From contig JAEUVI010000075.1 of the NCBI GenBank assembly GCA_016787105.1, positions 1 to 5,398 on the forward strand: 5,398 bases of DNA. The letters run 5' to 3'. The notes below the pieces were generated by a model. The model was not told where the DNA came from. It made no database searches and was given only the letters and a program-made list of their open reading frames with translations. The DNA is from Chitinophagaceae bacterium. GTDB taxonomy: Bacteria; Bacteroidota; Bacteroidia; Chitinophagales; Chitinophagaceae. Each line of letters starts with the position of its first letter. The first letter of the stretch is position 1. A program made the translations under genes and the position numbers. Below are positions 1 through 5,153 of this stretch, in pieces.

Positions 1-449
1 AAGGAAGAAAAAAAGTGCGTGTTTGGAACGAAGGCGATATCATCAGGCTGGAACTGAAAAGTGGCGGCATTCCTGAAGCAAGAATATTATTACTGCGAAA
101 TGATTCCATCTTTCTTACCGGTGATCTTGTTTTCAGAACGACAGATGTAAAACGTGTATTAATAAGAAGAAAAACCAAAAAACCATTTCCCATCAATGCT
201 GAACAGGCTGCATGGATTGCAGGTGGAGTAGCGCTTAGTACTGTTGGCCTCCGTGTCGCGAAATGGGAAACCAATACAGGTAAAGCGTTATTGTACTCTT
301 CTGTTATCGGCTTCGGGCCAATATTGATTACTGCATTGGTTAATCAGATTAATTTCAGGCGAAAAGATTATTTAATCGGAAAAAAATTCCGCCTGCAGGT
401 ATTGGATTTTTATATACCGCAACAACTACCTGCCAACAAAGCGTTTTAG
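1..449 (+). CDS. Conserved hypothetical protein with two membrane segments, 5' end outside the window
   Basis: The reading frame is open from base 3 to the TAG at 447-449. A GTG at 15 could serve as a start, but codons upstream (Gly-Arg-Lys-Lys) continue in frame to the window edge, so the true start is probably upstream and may include a signal peptide. Counting from base 15, residues 1-55 look like a small beta-rich domain (WNEGDIIRLELKSG, then RNDSIFLTGD). Residues about 65-80 and 91-109 are hydrophobic and probably span the membrane. The tail is basic (FRRKDYLIGKKFRL). The pattern of a beta domain followed by paired membrane helices resembles small uncharacterised Bacteroidota envelope proteins, but no function can be assigned. 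It lies 77 bp upstream of mtgA on the same strand and may be co-transcribed with it. Confidence 0.75.
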   Translation, partial: GRKKVRVWNEGDIIRLELKSGGIPEARILLLRNDSIFLTGDLVFRTTDVKRVLIRRKTKKPFPINAEQAAWIAGGVALSTVGLRVAKWETNTGKALLYSSVIGFGPILITALVNQINFRRKDYLIGKKFRLQVLDFYIPQQLPANKAF

Positions 450-526
450 AAATTCACACCCGCCGGTAATTGTGGGCAACCTGCACTATGATTTATTGGT
501 GATATTGAATAATATTGCAGCCTTGT

Positions 527-1228
527 ATGAATACCAAAGGACTTATTCCACGATTATGGAGAAAGATTAAACGCATCCTGCTGATTCTTTTCATCGCACA
601 GTTTGTGTATATCATCCTGCTCCGCTGGATAAATCCGCCAATCACTATAACGCAATTGGTAAGCTGGGTATCGGGCCATGGATTAAAAAGAGATTACGTA
701 AGCAGGAAAAATATGTCACCTGCGGCGAAACTCGCCATCATTGCCGCAGAAGATCAGTTATTCCCTGATCACAATGGTTTTGATTTCAAGTCTATCGAAA
801 AAGCGATGAAGCATAACCAGAAAAGCAAATCGCTGCGTGGCGCCAGCACCATCAGTCAGCAGGTAGCAAAAAATGTTTTTCTATGGCAGGGACGTAGCTG
901 GATACGCAAAGGGCTGGAAGTGTATTTCACTTTTATGATCGAATTGCTGTGGAATAAAAAAAGAATACTGCAGATGTACATGAACGTAGCGCAGATGGGC
1001 GATGGTGTGTATGGTATAGAAGCAGCTGCGCAAAAGTATTTTAAAAAGCCTGCTTCAGATTTAACTCGACAGGAAGCAGCGATGATTGCAGCTTGTTTGC
1101 CCAACCCTGTCCGCTATACAATAAAACCTGTTTCTACTTATGTTCGCTACCGCGCAGGGTGGATTATGCGGCAGATGAATAACCTGGATCAGGATGCAGA
1201 TATAGTGGCTATTGTTTATGAGAAGTGA
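527..1228 (+). CDS. mtgA: Monofunctional biosynthetic peptidoglycan glycosyltransferase
   Basis: This enzyme polymerises lipid II into glycan strands at the outer face of the inner membrane, without a transpeptidase domain. The protein has 233 residues, close to the usual MtgA length. A single N-terminal anchor spans about residues 16-33 after a basic stretch. GT51 motifs appear in order: AEDQLFPDHNGFD (74-86) with the expected catalytic Glu75; RGASTISQQVAKN (104-116); RKGLEVYFTFMIE (127-139) with the second conserved Glu131; and GVYGIEAAAQKYF (160-172) followed by EAAMIAACLPNP. All key residues are present, so it should be active. The ATG at 527 is preferred over an in-frame TTG at 515 because it puts the basic residues directly before the anchor. 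No Shine-Dalgarno is visible, as is common in Bacteroidota. The gene converges on the NadR-like kinase gene. Confidence 0.95.
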   Translation: MNTKGLIPRLWRKIKRILLILFIAQFVYIILLRWINPPITITQLVSWVSGHGLKRDYVSRKNMSPAAKLAIIAAEDQLFPDHNGFDFKSIEKAMKHNQKSKSLRGASTISQQVAKNVFLWQGRSWIRKGLEVYFTFMIELLWNKKRILQMYMNVAQMGDGVYGIEAAAQKYFKKPASDLTRQEAAMIAACLPNPVRYTIKPVSTYVRYRAGWIMRQMNNLDQDADIVAIVYEK

Positions 1229-1265
1229 ATATATGCACCTGCATTTTTTCCATCATTAGTTAGTG

Positions 1266-1289
1266 CCCGGCTTTACGGGAAGACTTTTT
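1266..1289 (+). terminator. Weak candidate terminator after mtgA
   Basis: A short stem CCCG (1266-1269) pairs with CGGG (1276-1279) around a six-base loop. Five T residues follow at 1285-1289. AGT just outside the stem can pair with ACT after a small internal loop. The stem is short and the T run is not adjacent to it, so this is only a possible terminator between the convergent mtgA and kinase genes. Confidence 0.25.
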
Positions 1290-1309
1290 GCCATCAGCAC
1301 AAATTAATC

Positions 1310-1330
1310 ATTCACTATTCAGCATTCACA
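1310..1330. repeat. Three tandem ATTCANN heptamers over the kinase stop codon
   Basis: The plus strand reads ATTCACT, ATTCAGC, ATTCACA in three consecutive seven-base units. On the minus strand these units encode the last residues (VNAE) and the stop of the NadR-like kinase. The final residues therefore appear to derive from simple-sequence DNA and not from the conserved protein fold. Confidence 0.6.
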
Positions 1331-1932
1331 AGCTTATCTACTGCAAGTATCGCTTTGTCCAATCTCTGTTCATAATTTCCACTTATATCCACCCACGGCG
1401 TTGATTGATTAATCATAATATCCTTATAAATATGATATAGCTTCAGCCGGTTTTCCAAATCAGGATATTCCCGCAACTCATCTTTTACCCATGGCAAGTC
1501 CACATTGCATAAAAGATACAAATCGTACTTGCGCTCTACAATCTGATCTAAAATAAAACGGTGACAATTACCAAACACAAACTCGCACCATACTTTCATT
1601 ACGTACATATCGGTGTCAATGAAGAGAAGGGAGTGGGGAGCGCAGCGTGGGGAGTCGGGAGTAAGGAGTGCAGAGCCAGGAACCTCTACTCCTGCCTCCT
1701 GACTAATGACTCCGGATTCCTGACTCCTGACCCTTGACTCATATTCTTCCTCCAACGTCAATTGCCCCTTTGCTATCGTAAGTAAATCGTCAAAACTATA
1801 ATCCGTACCATTTTTCAGCAGGTATTCGCGGGCATACTCCGGGCACCAAAGCGTATTGTAATGCTTTGACAGTTGCTCACAAAGCGTGCTTTTGCCGGTA
1901 CTTTCGGGACCGATAATGACTATTTTTTTCAT
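1315..1932 (-). CDS. NadR-like P-loop ATPase/kinase with an in-frame repeat insertion
   Basis: The protein (205 residues) resembles the kinase half of NadR, which phosphorylates nicotinamide riboside in NAD salvage, and related AAA_28-type ATPases. The substrate here is inferred from family only. Walker A is GPESTGKS at 8-15, followed by PEYAREYL (31-38) and the Walker B-like strand LLFIDTDMYVMKVW (102-115). The lid region has DLPWVKDELREYPD (145-158), and the C-terminal part has TPWVDISGNYEQR. No DNA-binding or adenylyltransferase domain is present. Residues about 66-101 are low complexity (SQESGV, SQEAGV, then Pro/Ser-rich) and interrupt the usual short link between TLEEEY and the Walker B strand; the frame is kept. 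The ATG at 1932 puts Walker A at the normal distance from the N terminus; the upstream in-frame TTG at 1962 adds nothing family-like. No pnuC transporter gene is visible nearby. The gene is divergent from the sulfatase gene. Confidence 0.85.
   Translation of the reverse strand: MKKIVIIGPESTGKSTLCEQLSKHYNTLWCPEYAREYLLKNGTDYSFDDLLTIAKGQLTLEEEYESRVRSQESGVISQEAGVEVPGSALLTPDSPRCAPHSLLFIDTDMYVMKVWCEFVFGNCHRFILDQIVERKYDLYLLCNVDLPWVKDELREYPDLENRLKLYHIYKDIMINQSTPWVDISGNYEQRLDKAILAVDKLVNAE
1630..1738. repeat. Purine/pyrimidine-biased repeat inserted inside the kinase gene
   Basis: Bases 1630-1680 are strongly purine-rich on the plus strand, with repeated GGAGT-type units. Bases 1681-1738 are pyrimidine-rich, with repeated GACTCCTG-type units. 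The halves are partly self-complementary: 1651-1670 matches the reverse complement of 1708-1727 at 15 of 20 positions, and two of the five mismatches would form G-T wobbles. GTGGGGAG also occurs twice as a direct repeat (1633-1640 and 1647-1654). The stretch is about 108 bp, divisible by three, and open in the kinase frame. It encodes about 36 residues not expected in this family. This looks like an intergenic-type repeat element that landed in the gene, or a tandem expansion. Confidence 0.7.
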
Positions 1933-1939
1933 TGCTGCA

Positions 1940-1971
1940 CAAAGATTATTATTCAAAGCCAATCGTTCAAA
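1940..1971 (-). promoter_or_regulatory. Candidate Bacteroidota-type promoter for the kinase gene
   Basis: On the minus strand, TTTG (1971-1968) is followed after 20 bases by AATCTTTG (1947-1940). This is one mismatch from the Bacteroidota -7 element TAnnTTTG, and the -33 element is at about the usual distance. The expected transcription start falls within a few bases of the ATG at 1932, so the message would have almost no leader. Pattern match only. Confidence 0.45.
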
Positions 1972-2001
1972 TACAAGCCCATATACTTTTATAAATCCTT
2001 T

Positions 2002-2009
2002 TATCTTCG
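2002..2009 (+). promoter_or_regulatory. Possible -7 promoter element for the sulfatase gene
   Basis: TATCTTCG at 2002-2009 is one base from the Bacteroidota -7 consensus TAnnTTTG and lies 20 bp before the ATG at 2029. No clear TTTG is seen at the -33 position, so the call is weak. It would act divergently from the kinase promoter within the 96-bp shared intergenic region. Confidence 0.3.
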
Positions 2010-2028
2010 ATGTTCAAATCAGCTTCAT

Positions 2029-3489
2029 ATGAAAAAGATAGTCTTGTTTTCATTAATAAGTTTGTGTTTCAGTACAATATTTGCGCAGCAAAAGCCCAAT
2101 ATTGTTTTTATTCTCGCCGACGACCTAGGTTATAGTGAACTTGGTTGCTACGGTCAGCAATTAATCAAAACACCAAACCTGGATAAGCTGTCGAAAGAAG
2201 GAATGCGTTTTACACAGTTTTACTCCAATACACTTTGTGCTGCCACACGCTGCTCCTTTGTTACCGGACTCGATGGTGCGCATGCACAGGTACGTGATAA
2301 TTTTGAGCTTGGCGGCTTTGCAGATGAAGAAGAAAAAGGACAGTATCCGTTGGCTGAAAATACTGTGACTATCGCAAGAGAATTGCGCAAAGTTGGTTAC
2401 AAAACCGCACTCACCGGTAAATGGGGGCTCGGCGGCCCCGGCAGTACAGGTATTCCCAACAAACAAGGATTTGATTTTTTTTATGGGTACCTCGATCAAA
2501 AACAAGCACACAACTACTATCCATCTCATTTATGGAGAAATGAAAAAGCGGAATGGCTGCAGGAGTATTTTTCACCACACCAGCGTTTTACAAACGACAC
2601 AACTGCTAATCCCTACGACAAATACAAAGGAAAAATATATGCTCCTGATACGATAACGAGTGAAGCCATGAAGTTTATTACTGCTAATAAAAAAGATCCT
2701 TTCTTCTTATACCTCGCTTATACACTGCCCCACCTGGCACTGCAGGTACCAGACGCTGAACTGAAGCAATATGAAGGCATGTTTGATGAAAAACCATACA
2801 ATGGCGACAAAGGTTATTTACCACATCCAAAACCTGTAAGCGCATATGCAGCCATGATATCGCTATTGGATAAATATGTTGGCAAAATAATAAGCTGCCT
2901 TGAAGAAAACGGGATACGTGATAATACATTAATTATTTTTTGCAGCGACAATGGGGCCACAGTACCCGGAACCGGTGGCGCAGCTACAGGTTTCTTTAAA
3001 AGCAATGGAGATCTTCGTGGATATAAAGGCTCGTTATACGAAGGTGGTATCAGGGAGCCTTTTATTGCTAACTGGAAGTCTGTTATCAAACCCGGTACTA
3101 CCAATAACCGTGTATGTTCCATCTGGGATATGTTTGCCAGTTTCAGTGAAATTGCAGGAGTAAAAAAAGCATCTCCTACAAATGGAATTTCGCTACTGCC
3201 GGTATTTAAAGGAAATAAAACAAAAGAACATGACTATTTGTATTGGGAAGTACACAGCTACGATAATGGCGCACAGGCGGTTCGCTGGAAAAACTGGAAA
3301 GCAATCAGGAAGAACCTCAACTCAGGAACCGGCACACACATAGAACTATATGATTTAGCTGCTGATTCAGCAGAAAAGAATGATTTATCCTCCCAATACC
3401 CCGAAATAGTGTTGAAGATGAAGAAGCTGATGGATAAAAGAGAGCCGGCAGTTTTAAAAGAATGGAATTTTCAGCAGGCACTGAAGTAA
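2029..3489 (+). CDS. Secreted arylsulfatase A-type sulfatase, Cys-type with a CAATR signature
   Basis: The protein (486 residues) belongs to the type I sulfatases, which hydrolyse sulfate esters using a formylglycine residue and a calcium ion. A signal peptide (residues 1-19, probable cut after IFA) sends it across the inner membrane. The metal-site pair ADDLG has Asp31 and Asp32. The maturation site is Cys70-Ala-Ala-Thr-Arg74, followed by the helper SFVTG. TGKWGLGG (129-136) supplies Lys131 but has Gly where many sulfatases have His. LPHLALQVP supplies His235, SDNGA supplies Asp307 and Asn308, and YKGSLYEGGIREP (332-344) supplies Lys333. The C-terminal domain ends with the family-typical IELYDLAADSAEKNDLS. 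The ATG at 2029 is chosen because it begins the signal peptide; 52 upstream in-frame codons lack any such character and overlap the kinase gene. The substrate is unknown: neither a carbohydrate-utilisation locus nor a maturase gene is visible. Confidence 0.92.
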   Translation: MKKIVLFSLISLCFSTIFAQQKPNIVFILADDLGYSELGCYGQQLIKTPNLDKLSKEGMRFTQFYSNTLCAATRCSFVTGLDGAHAQVRDNFELGGFADEEEKGQYPLAENTVTIARELRKVGYKTALTGKWGLGGPGSTGIPNKQGFDFFYGYLDQKQAHNYYPSHLWRNEKAEWLQEYFSPHQRFTNDTTANPYDKYKGKIYAPDTITSEAMKFITANKKDPFFLYLAYTLPHLALQVPDAELKQYEGMFDEKPYNGDKGYLPHPKPVSAYAAMISLLDKYVGKIISCLEENGIRDNTLIIFCSDNGATVPGTGGAATGFFKSNGDLRGYKGSLYEGGIREPFIANWKSVIKPGTTNNRVCSIWDMFASFSEIAGVKKASPTNGISLLPVFKGNKTKEHDYLYWEVHSYDNGAQAVRWKNWKAIRKNLNSGTGTHIELYDLAADSAEKNDLSSQYPEIVLKMKKLMDKREPAVLKEWNFQQALK

Positions 3490-3507
3490 AATTAAAACAC
3501 CTACGTC
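3482..3507 (+). promoter_or_regulatory. Possible ECF-type autoregulatory promoter before the sigma factor gene
   Basis: TGAAG (3482-3486) and CGTC (3504-3507) are separated by 17 bases. This resembles the general ECF promoter layout of a GAAC-type -35 and a CGTC-type -10, with G in place of C at the last -35 base. A start site some ten bases downstream would leave a short leader before the ATG at 3530. The -35 element overlaps the sulfatase stop codon region. Short motifs like these can arise by chance. Confidence 0.3.
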
Positions 3508-3529
3508 TTCTGGTAAAAGCAATTTCCCG

Positions 3530-4090
3530 ATGACGACAGAGCTGATGGCCCAGCAAAATATAATACAGGCGATACAGGACTATGGCAGGCAGTTATTTGG
3601 GTTTATCCGAAGCCGGGTAAAAACAAATGAGGATGCAGAAGATATTCTGCAGGATGTGTGGTACCAGTTTAGCAACCAGCCGGAGCGTGAAGCCATTGAA
3701 AGTGTAAGCGGCTGGCTGTACCGGGTAGCGAGAAATAAAATAACAGACCGCTACCGTAAAAAGAAAAATGAATCGCTGGAAGATTTTAGTTTTTACAGTG
3801 AAGACGGCGATTTGAATTTTCGCGAAATACTACTGGCTGATAACAGCAATAATCCTGAAACGGAACACCTGCGGCAACTTTTCTGGGAAGAACTCTTTGC
3901 CGCACTGGAAGAATTGCCCGAAAACCAGCGCAGCGTATTTATAAGAAATGAAATGGAAGATATGACGCTGCAGGAAATTGCCGATGCGGATGGCGAAAAA
4001 TTAAAAACGATTATTTCCCGAAAGCGGTATGCAGTACTGCACCTGCGCAAGCGGCTTGAAACATTATACAACGATATTGTCAACTATTAA
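3530..4090 (+). CDS. ECF-type RNA polymerase sigma-70 family factor
   Basis: The protein (186 residues) has the two-domain layout of ECF sigma factors, which direct core RNA polymerase to a small set of promoters. Region 2 covers about residues 9-80: DYGRQLFGFIRSR, EDAEDILQDVWYQF (34-47) and GWLYRVARNKITDRYRKKK (61-79), the last containing the core-binding and -10-recognition helices. An acidic linker (81-110) follows. Region 4 covers about 118-178, with LEELPENQRSVFIRNEMEDMTLQEIADADG and the recognition helix around KTIISRKRYAVLHLRKRL (159-176). The start may be ATG 3530 or the in-frame ATG 3545; neither has a clear ribosome binding site. It lies 40 bp after the sulfatase gene with no terminator between them, so read-through is possible. 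Ten bases separate it from the next gene. Regulon unknown. Confidence 0.93.
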   Translation: MTTELMAQQNIIQAIQDYGRQLFGFIRSRVKTNEDAEDILQDVWYQFSNQPEREAIESVSGWLYRVARNKITDRYRKKKNESLEDFSFYSEDGDLNFREILLADNSNNPETEHLRQLFWEELFAALEELPENQRSVFIRNEMEDMTLQEIADADGEKLKTIISRKRYAVLHLRKRLETLYNDIVNY

Positions 4091-4100
4091 ATACAATACA

Positions 4101-4445
4101 ATGCACTACAATAAAAAGAAAAAGTTTTTCATCTTCGTTCCGTTCCTCATCATAGCAGCCATACTGCTGTTTGGCTGGGTAGTGATGCTACTGTGGAATG
4201 CAATACTTCCGTCTGCGTTACATGCAGGCATATTAACGTATCCCCAGGCAATCGGCCTGCTTGTTCTATGCCGCATACTATTTGGTGGCTTTGGCGGTAA
4301 GCGGGGCGGTGGTCCGGGTTTTAAACAAGGTATGTACTGGAAAGAAAAATGGAGTGGTATGAGCGATGAGGAAAAAGCAAAGTTTAAAGAACAATGGCGC
4401 ATGCGTTGCGGAAGGCCAGCACCGGCAGAGAAGAAAGAAGAATAA
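4101..4445 (+). CDS. Small two-helix membrane protein coupled to the sigma factor gene
   Basis: I do not recognise a named family. The protein has 114 residues. After a basic N terminus (NKKKKFF) come two hydrophobic segments, about 10-33 and 43-61, joined by a short loop (LPSALHAGILTYPQ). A Gly/Arg hinge (GGFGGKRGGGPG) follows. The C-terminal tail is helical and charged: WKEKWSGMSDEEKAKFKEQW, then RMRCG. The positive-inside rule suggests that both termini are cytoplasmic. The MSDEEKAKFKEQW stretch recalls the helical repeats of Spy/CpxP-like proteins, but that is only a resemblance. Only ten bases separate it from the sigma factor gene and a terminator follows, so the two are almost certainly co-transcribed. 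A role as membrane tether or inhibitor of the sigma factor is inferred from position. It has no zinc-binding HxxxCxxC motif of classical anti-sigma domains. The ATG at 4101 is chosen because it immediately precedes the basic stretch and hydrophobic helix. Confidence 0.82.
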   Translation: MHYNKKKKFFIFVPFLIIAAILLFGWVVMLLWNAILPSALHAGILTYPQAIGLLVLCRILFGGFGGKRGGGPGFKQGMYWKEKWSGMSDEEKAKFKEQWRMRCGRPAPAEKKEE

Positions 4446-4470
4446 ATATTTCTTTATAAAAATTATAGGA

Positions 4471-4500
4471 CCCGCCTGAAAAGTATCAGGCGGGTTTTTT
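4471..4500 (+). terminator. Strong Rho-independent terminator ending the sigma factor operon
   Basis: A perfect nine-base-pair GC-rich stem (CCCGCCTGA at 4471-4479 pairing with TCAGGCGGG at 4486-4494) encloses a six-base loop. Six T residues follow directly at 4495-4500. It lies 25 bp after the stop of the small membrane protein gene and closes the transcription unit that includes the sigma factor. Confidence 0.93.
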
Positions 4501-4544
4501 ATGAACATAACTATGGAAACCTTCTTTGATTTCATCAAAGTGTT

Positions 4545-4709
4545 GTGCGAAAATTAATCTTCATTATTCTGATAGTTATTGTTGCTGTGTATATTTTCCT
4601 TGTTGCCGCTATTGATGATGATATACGGTGGTTTCAGAATTTTAATAAAAGTATACGGGATAACAGCATTAGAAATAATTCTACTGACTCATCGTTTAAA
4701 CAGCCTTAA
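4545..4709 (+). CDS. Possible 54-residue single-span membrane peptide
   Basis: A GTG-initiated frame runs to TAA at 4707-4709. Its product starts MRKLIFIILIVIVAVYIFLV (residues 1-20), a basic start plus a strongly hydrophobic helix. It continues with AIDDDIRWFQNF and then a polar Asn/Ser-rich tail. That layout is typical of small single-span membrane proteins. Against it: there is no ATG, no evident ribosome binding site, no clear promoter, and AT-rich DNA can encode hydrophobic stretches by chance. It begins about 45 bp after the operon terminator, so it would need its own promoter. A different frame opens with ATG at 4501 (MNITMETFFDFIKVLCEN) and stops at 4557; the two could be pieces of one frameshifted gene. 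No homologue recognised. Confidence 0.3.
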   Translation: MRKLIFIILIVIVAVYIFLVAAIDDDIRWFQNFNKSIRDNSIRNNSTDSSFKQP

Positions 4710-4713
4710 ATCG

Positions 4714-4815
4714 CTACCTCCTCTTATCCGTCAGCGCATTCATCAATGCCAATGTAGTTTAGTTACCCGCATTAACATCAATAAACTGGTTTTCATCTAT
4801 GATAAAAGTTGGCTG
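4714..4815 (-). pseudogene. Possible decayed coding fragment, thioredoxin/DsbA-like tail or similar
   Basis: On the minus strand, bases 4815-4762 translate to QPTFIIDENQFIDVNAGN. A TAA at 4761-4759 interrupts, and the same frame continues TTLALMNALTDKRR to TAG at 4716-4714. The peptide looks protein-like: PTF followed by a hydrophobic strand, a turn, then a helix ending in charged residues resembles the C-terminal half of thioredoxin-fold proteins after the cis-proline. A PAS-type start is an alternative. A stop precedes the fragment at 4818-4816 and there is one internal stop, so it is not a working gene. The length is short enough for chance. Confidence 0.2.
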
Positions 4816-4838
4816 TTAAAACCTGGAATTGCAGCAAC

Positions 4839-4857
4839 ATGATTTGTATCAATCATG
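4839..4857. repeat. Perfect 7-bp inverted repeat
   Basis: CATGATT (4839-4844 preceded by C at 4838) and AATCATG (4851-4857) are exact reverse complements around a six-base spacer, TGTATC. No T run follows on either strand in the position needed for an intrinsic terminator. It could be a protein-binding dyad or chance. Confidence 0.35.
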
Positions 4858-4872
4858 CAGTAAAAAAACATT

Positions 4873-4892
4873 TACCGGTAAGTATATATACT
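4873..4892. repeat. Two adjacent perfect palindromes
   Basis: TACCGGTA (4873-4880) is directly followed by AGTATATATACT (4881-4892). Each is its own reverse complement. Both could be dyad binding sites, but no gene start lies close by that would make an operator role likely. Confidence 0.35.
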
Positions 4893-4929
4893 ATATGCAC
4901 GATACATACCGCCAGCTATATTTGTTCAC

Positions 4930-5027
4930 GAAGTTGGTTGATATATAATCAATCATAATACCCGATACTATAGCCCGTTTTTACTGTTACCCTTTAGAAA
5001 ACTAAAAATCCAATATCAATCAACTTC
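4930..5027. repeat. 15-bp inverted repeat enclosing 68 bp
   Basis: Bases 4930-4944 (GAAGTTGGTTGATAT) pair with 5013-5027 (ATATCAATCAACTTC) at all 15 positions, with one G-T wobble. The 68 bp between the arms has no coding frame of note. Inside the left arm a smaller dyad (TTGAT at 4938-4942 and ATCAA at 4948-4952) offers an alternative fold. The 98-bp unit could be a small mobile-element remnant, a structured RNA, or a regulatory dyad. Confidence 0.45.
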
Positions 5028-5153
5028 ATTTTTTCTTTTCTTCTTCCATTTTGTTTTCCAACAAAAAATGTTTGAATCCAACTGTAATGCTACTATGTGG
5101 CTAACGTTGCGTCGCACTCTTGTGCTGTTGGAGATACTATTCAAAAATTTCTT

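Larger units (their letters stand above)
4710..5153. other. Gene-poor AT-rich spacer
   Basis: No convincing intact gene is seen here on either strand. The stretch contains the possible decayed fragment at 4714-4815, the dyads at 4838-4857 and 4873-4892, the 15-bp inverted repeat at 4930-5027, and a 9-bp direct repeat ATCAATCAT at 4848-4856 and 4948-4956, exactly 100 bp apart. A polypyrimidine run lies around 5024-5047. A 17-codon frame at 4895-4948 (MHDTYRQLYLFTKLVDI) has no supporting signals. The density of small repeats and decayed sequence suggests a junction between the sigma factor operon and separately acquired DNA carrying the HNH gene. Confidence 0.5.

Noticed and set aside
1233..1249. 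ATGCA-CC-TGCAT followed by six T as a terminator for mtgA
   Set aside because: The full palindrome would need a two-base loop. With a workable loop the stem is only three to four weak pairs.
1933..1962. TTG start for the kinase at 1962
   Set aside because: The ten extra residues are not typical of the family, and the candidate promoter lies between the TTG and the ATG at 1932.
1873..2028. N-terminal extension of the sulfatase frame back to 1873
   Set aside because: The extension overlaps the kinase gene and its promoter region and has no domain character. The ATG at 2029 begins a clean signal peptide.
4579..4842. 87-codon plus-strand frame in the spacer
   Set aside because: It starts at a non-ATG codon, overlaps the better small membrane frame in another phase, and its second half has no protein-like features.
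5049..5066. Hairpin TTTTGTT-TTCC-AACAAAA as a terminator for the HNH gene
   Set aside because: The stem is AT-only, lies nearly 90 bp from the stop, and has no T run on the minus strand after it.
5098..5134. attC-like arrangement: GGCTAAC, a GCAC-TCTT-GTGC hairpin, then GTTGGAG
   Set aside because: The outer boxes fit the attC core consensus only partly and the distance between them is far shorter than in known attC sites. No integron integrase is visible.
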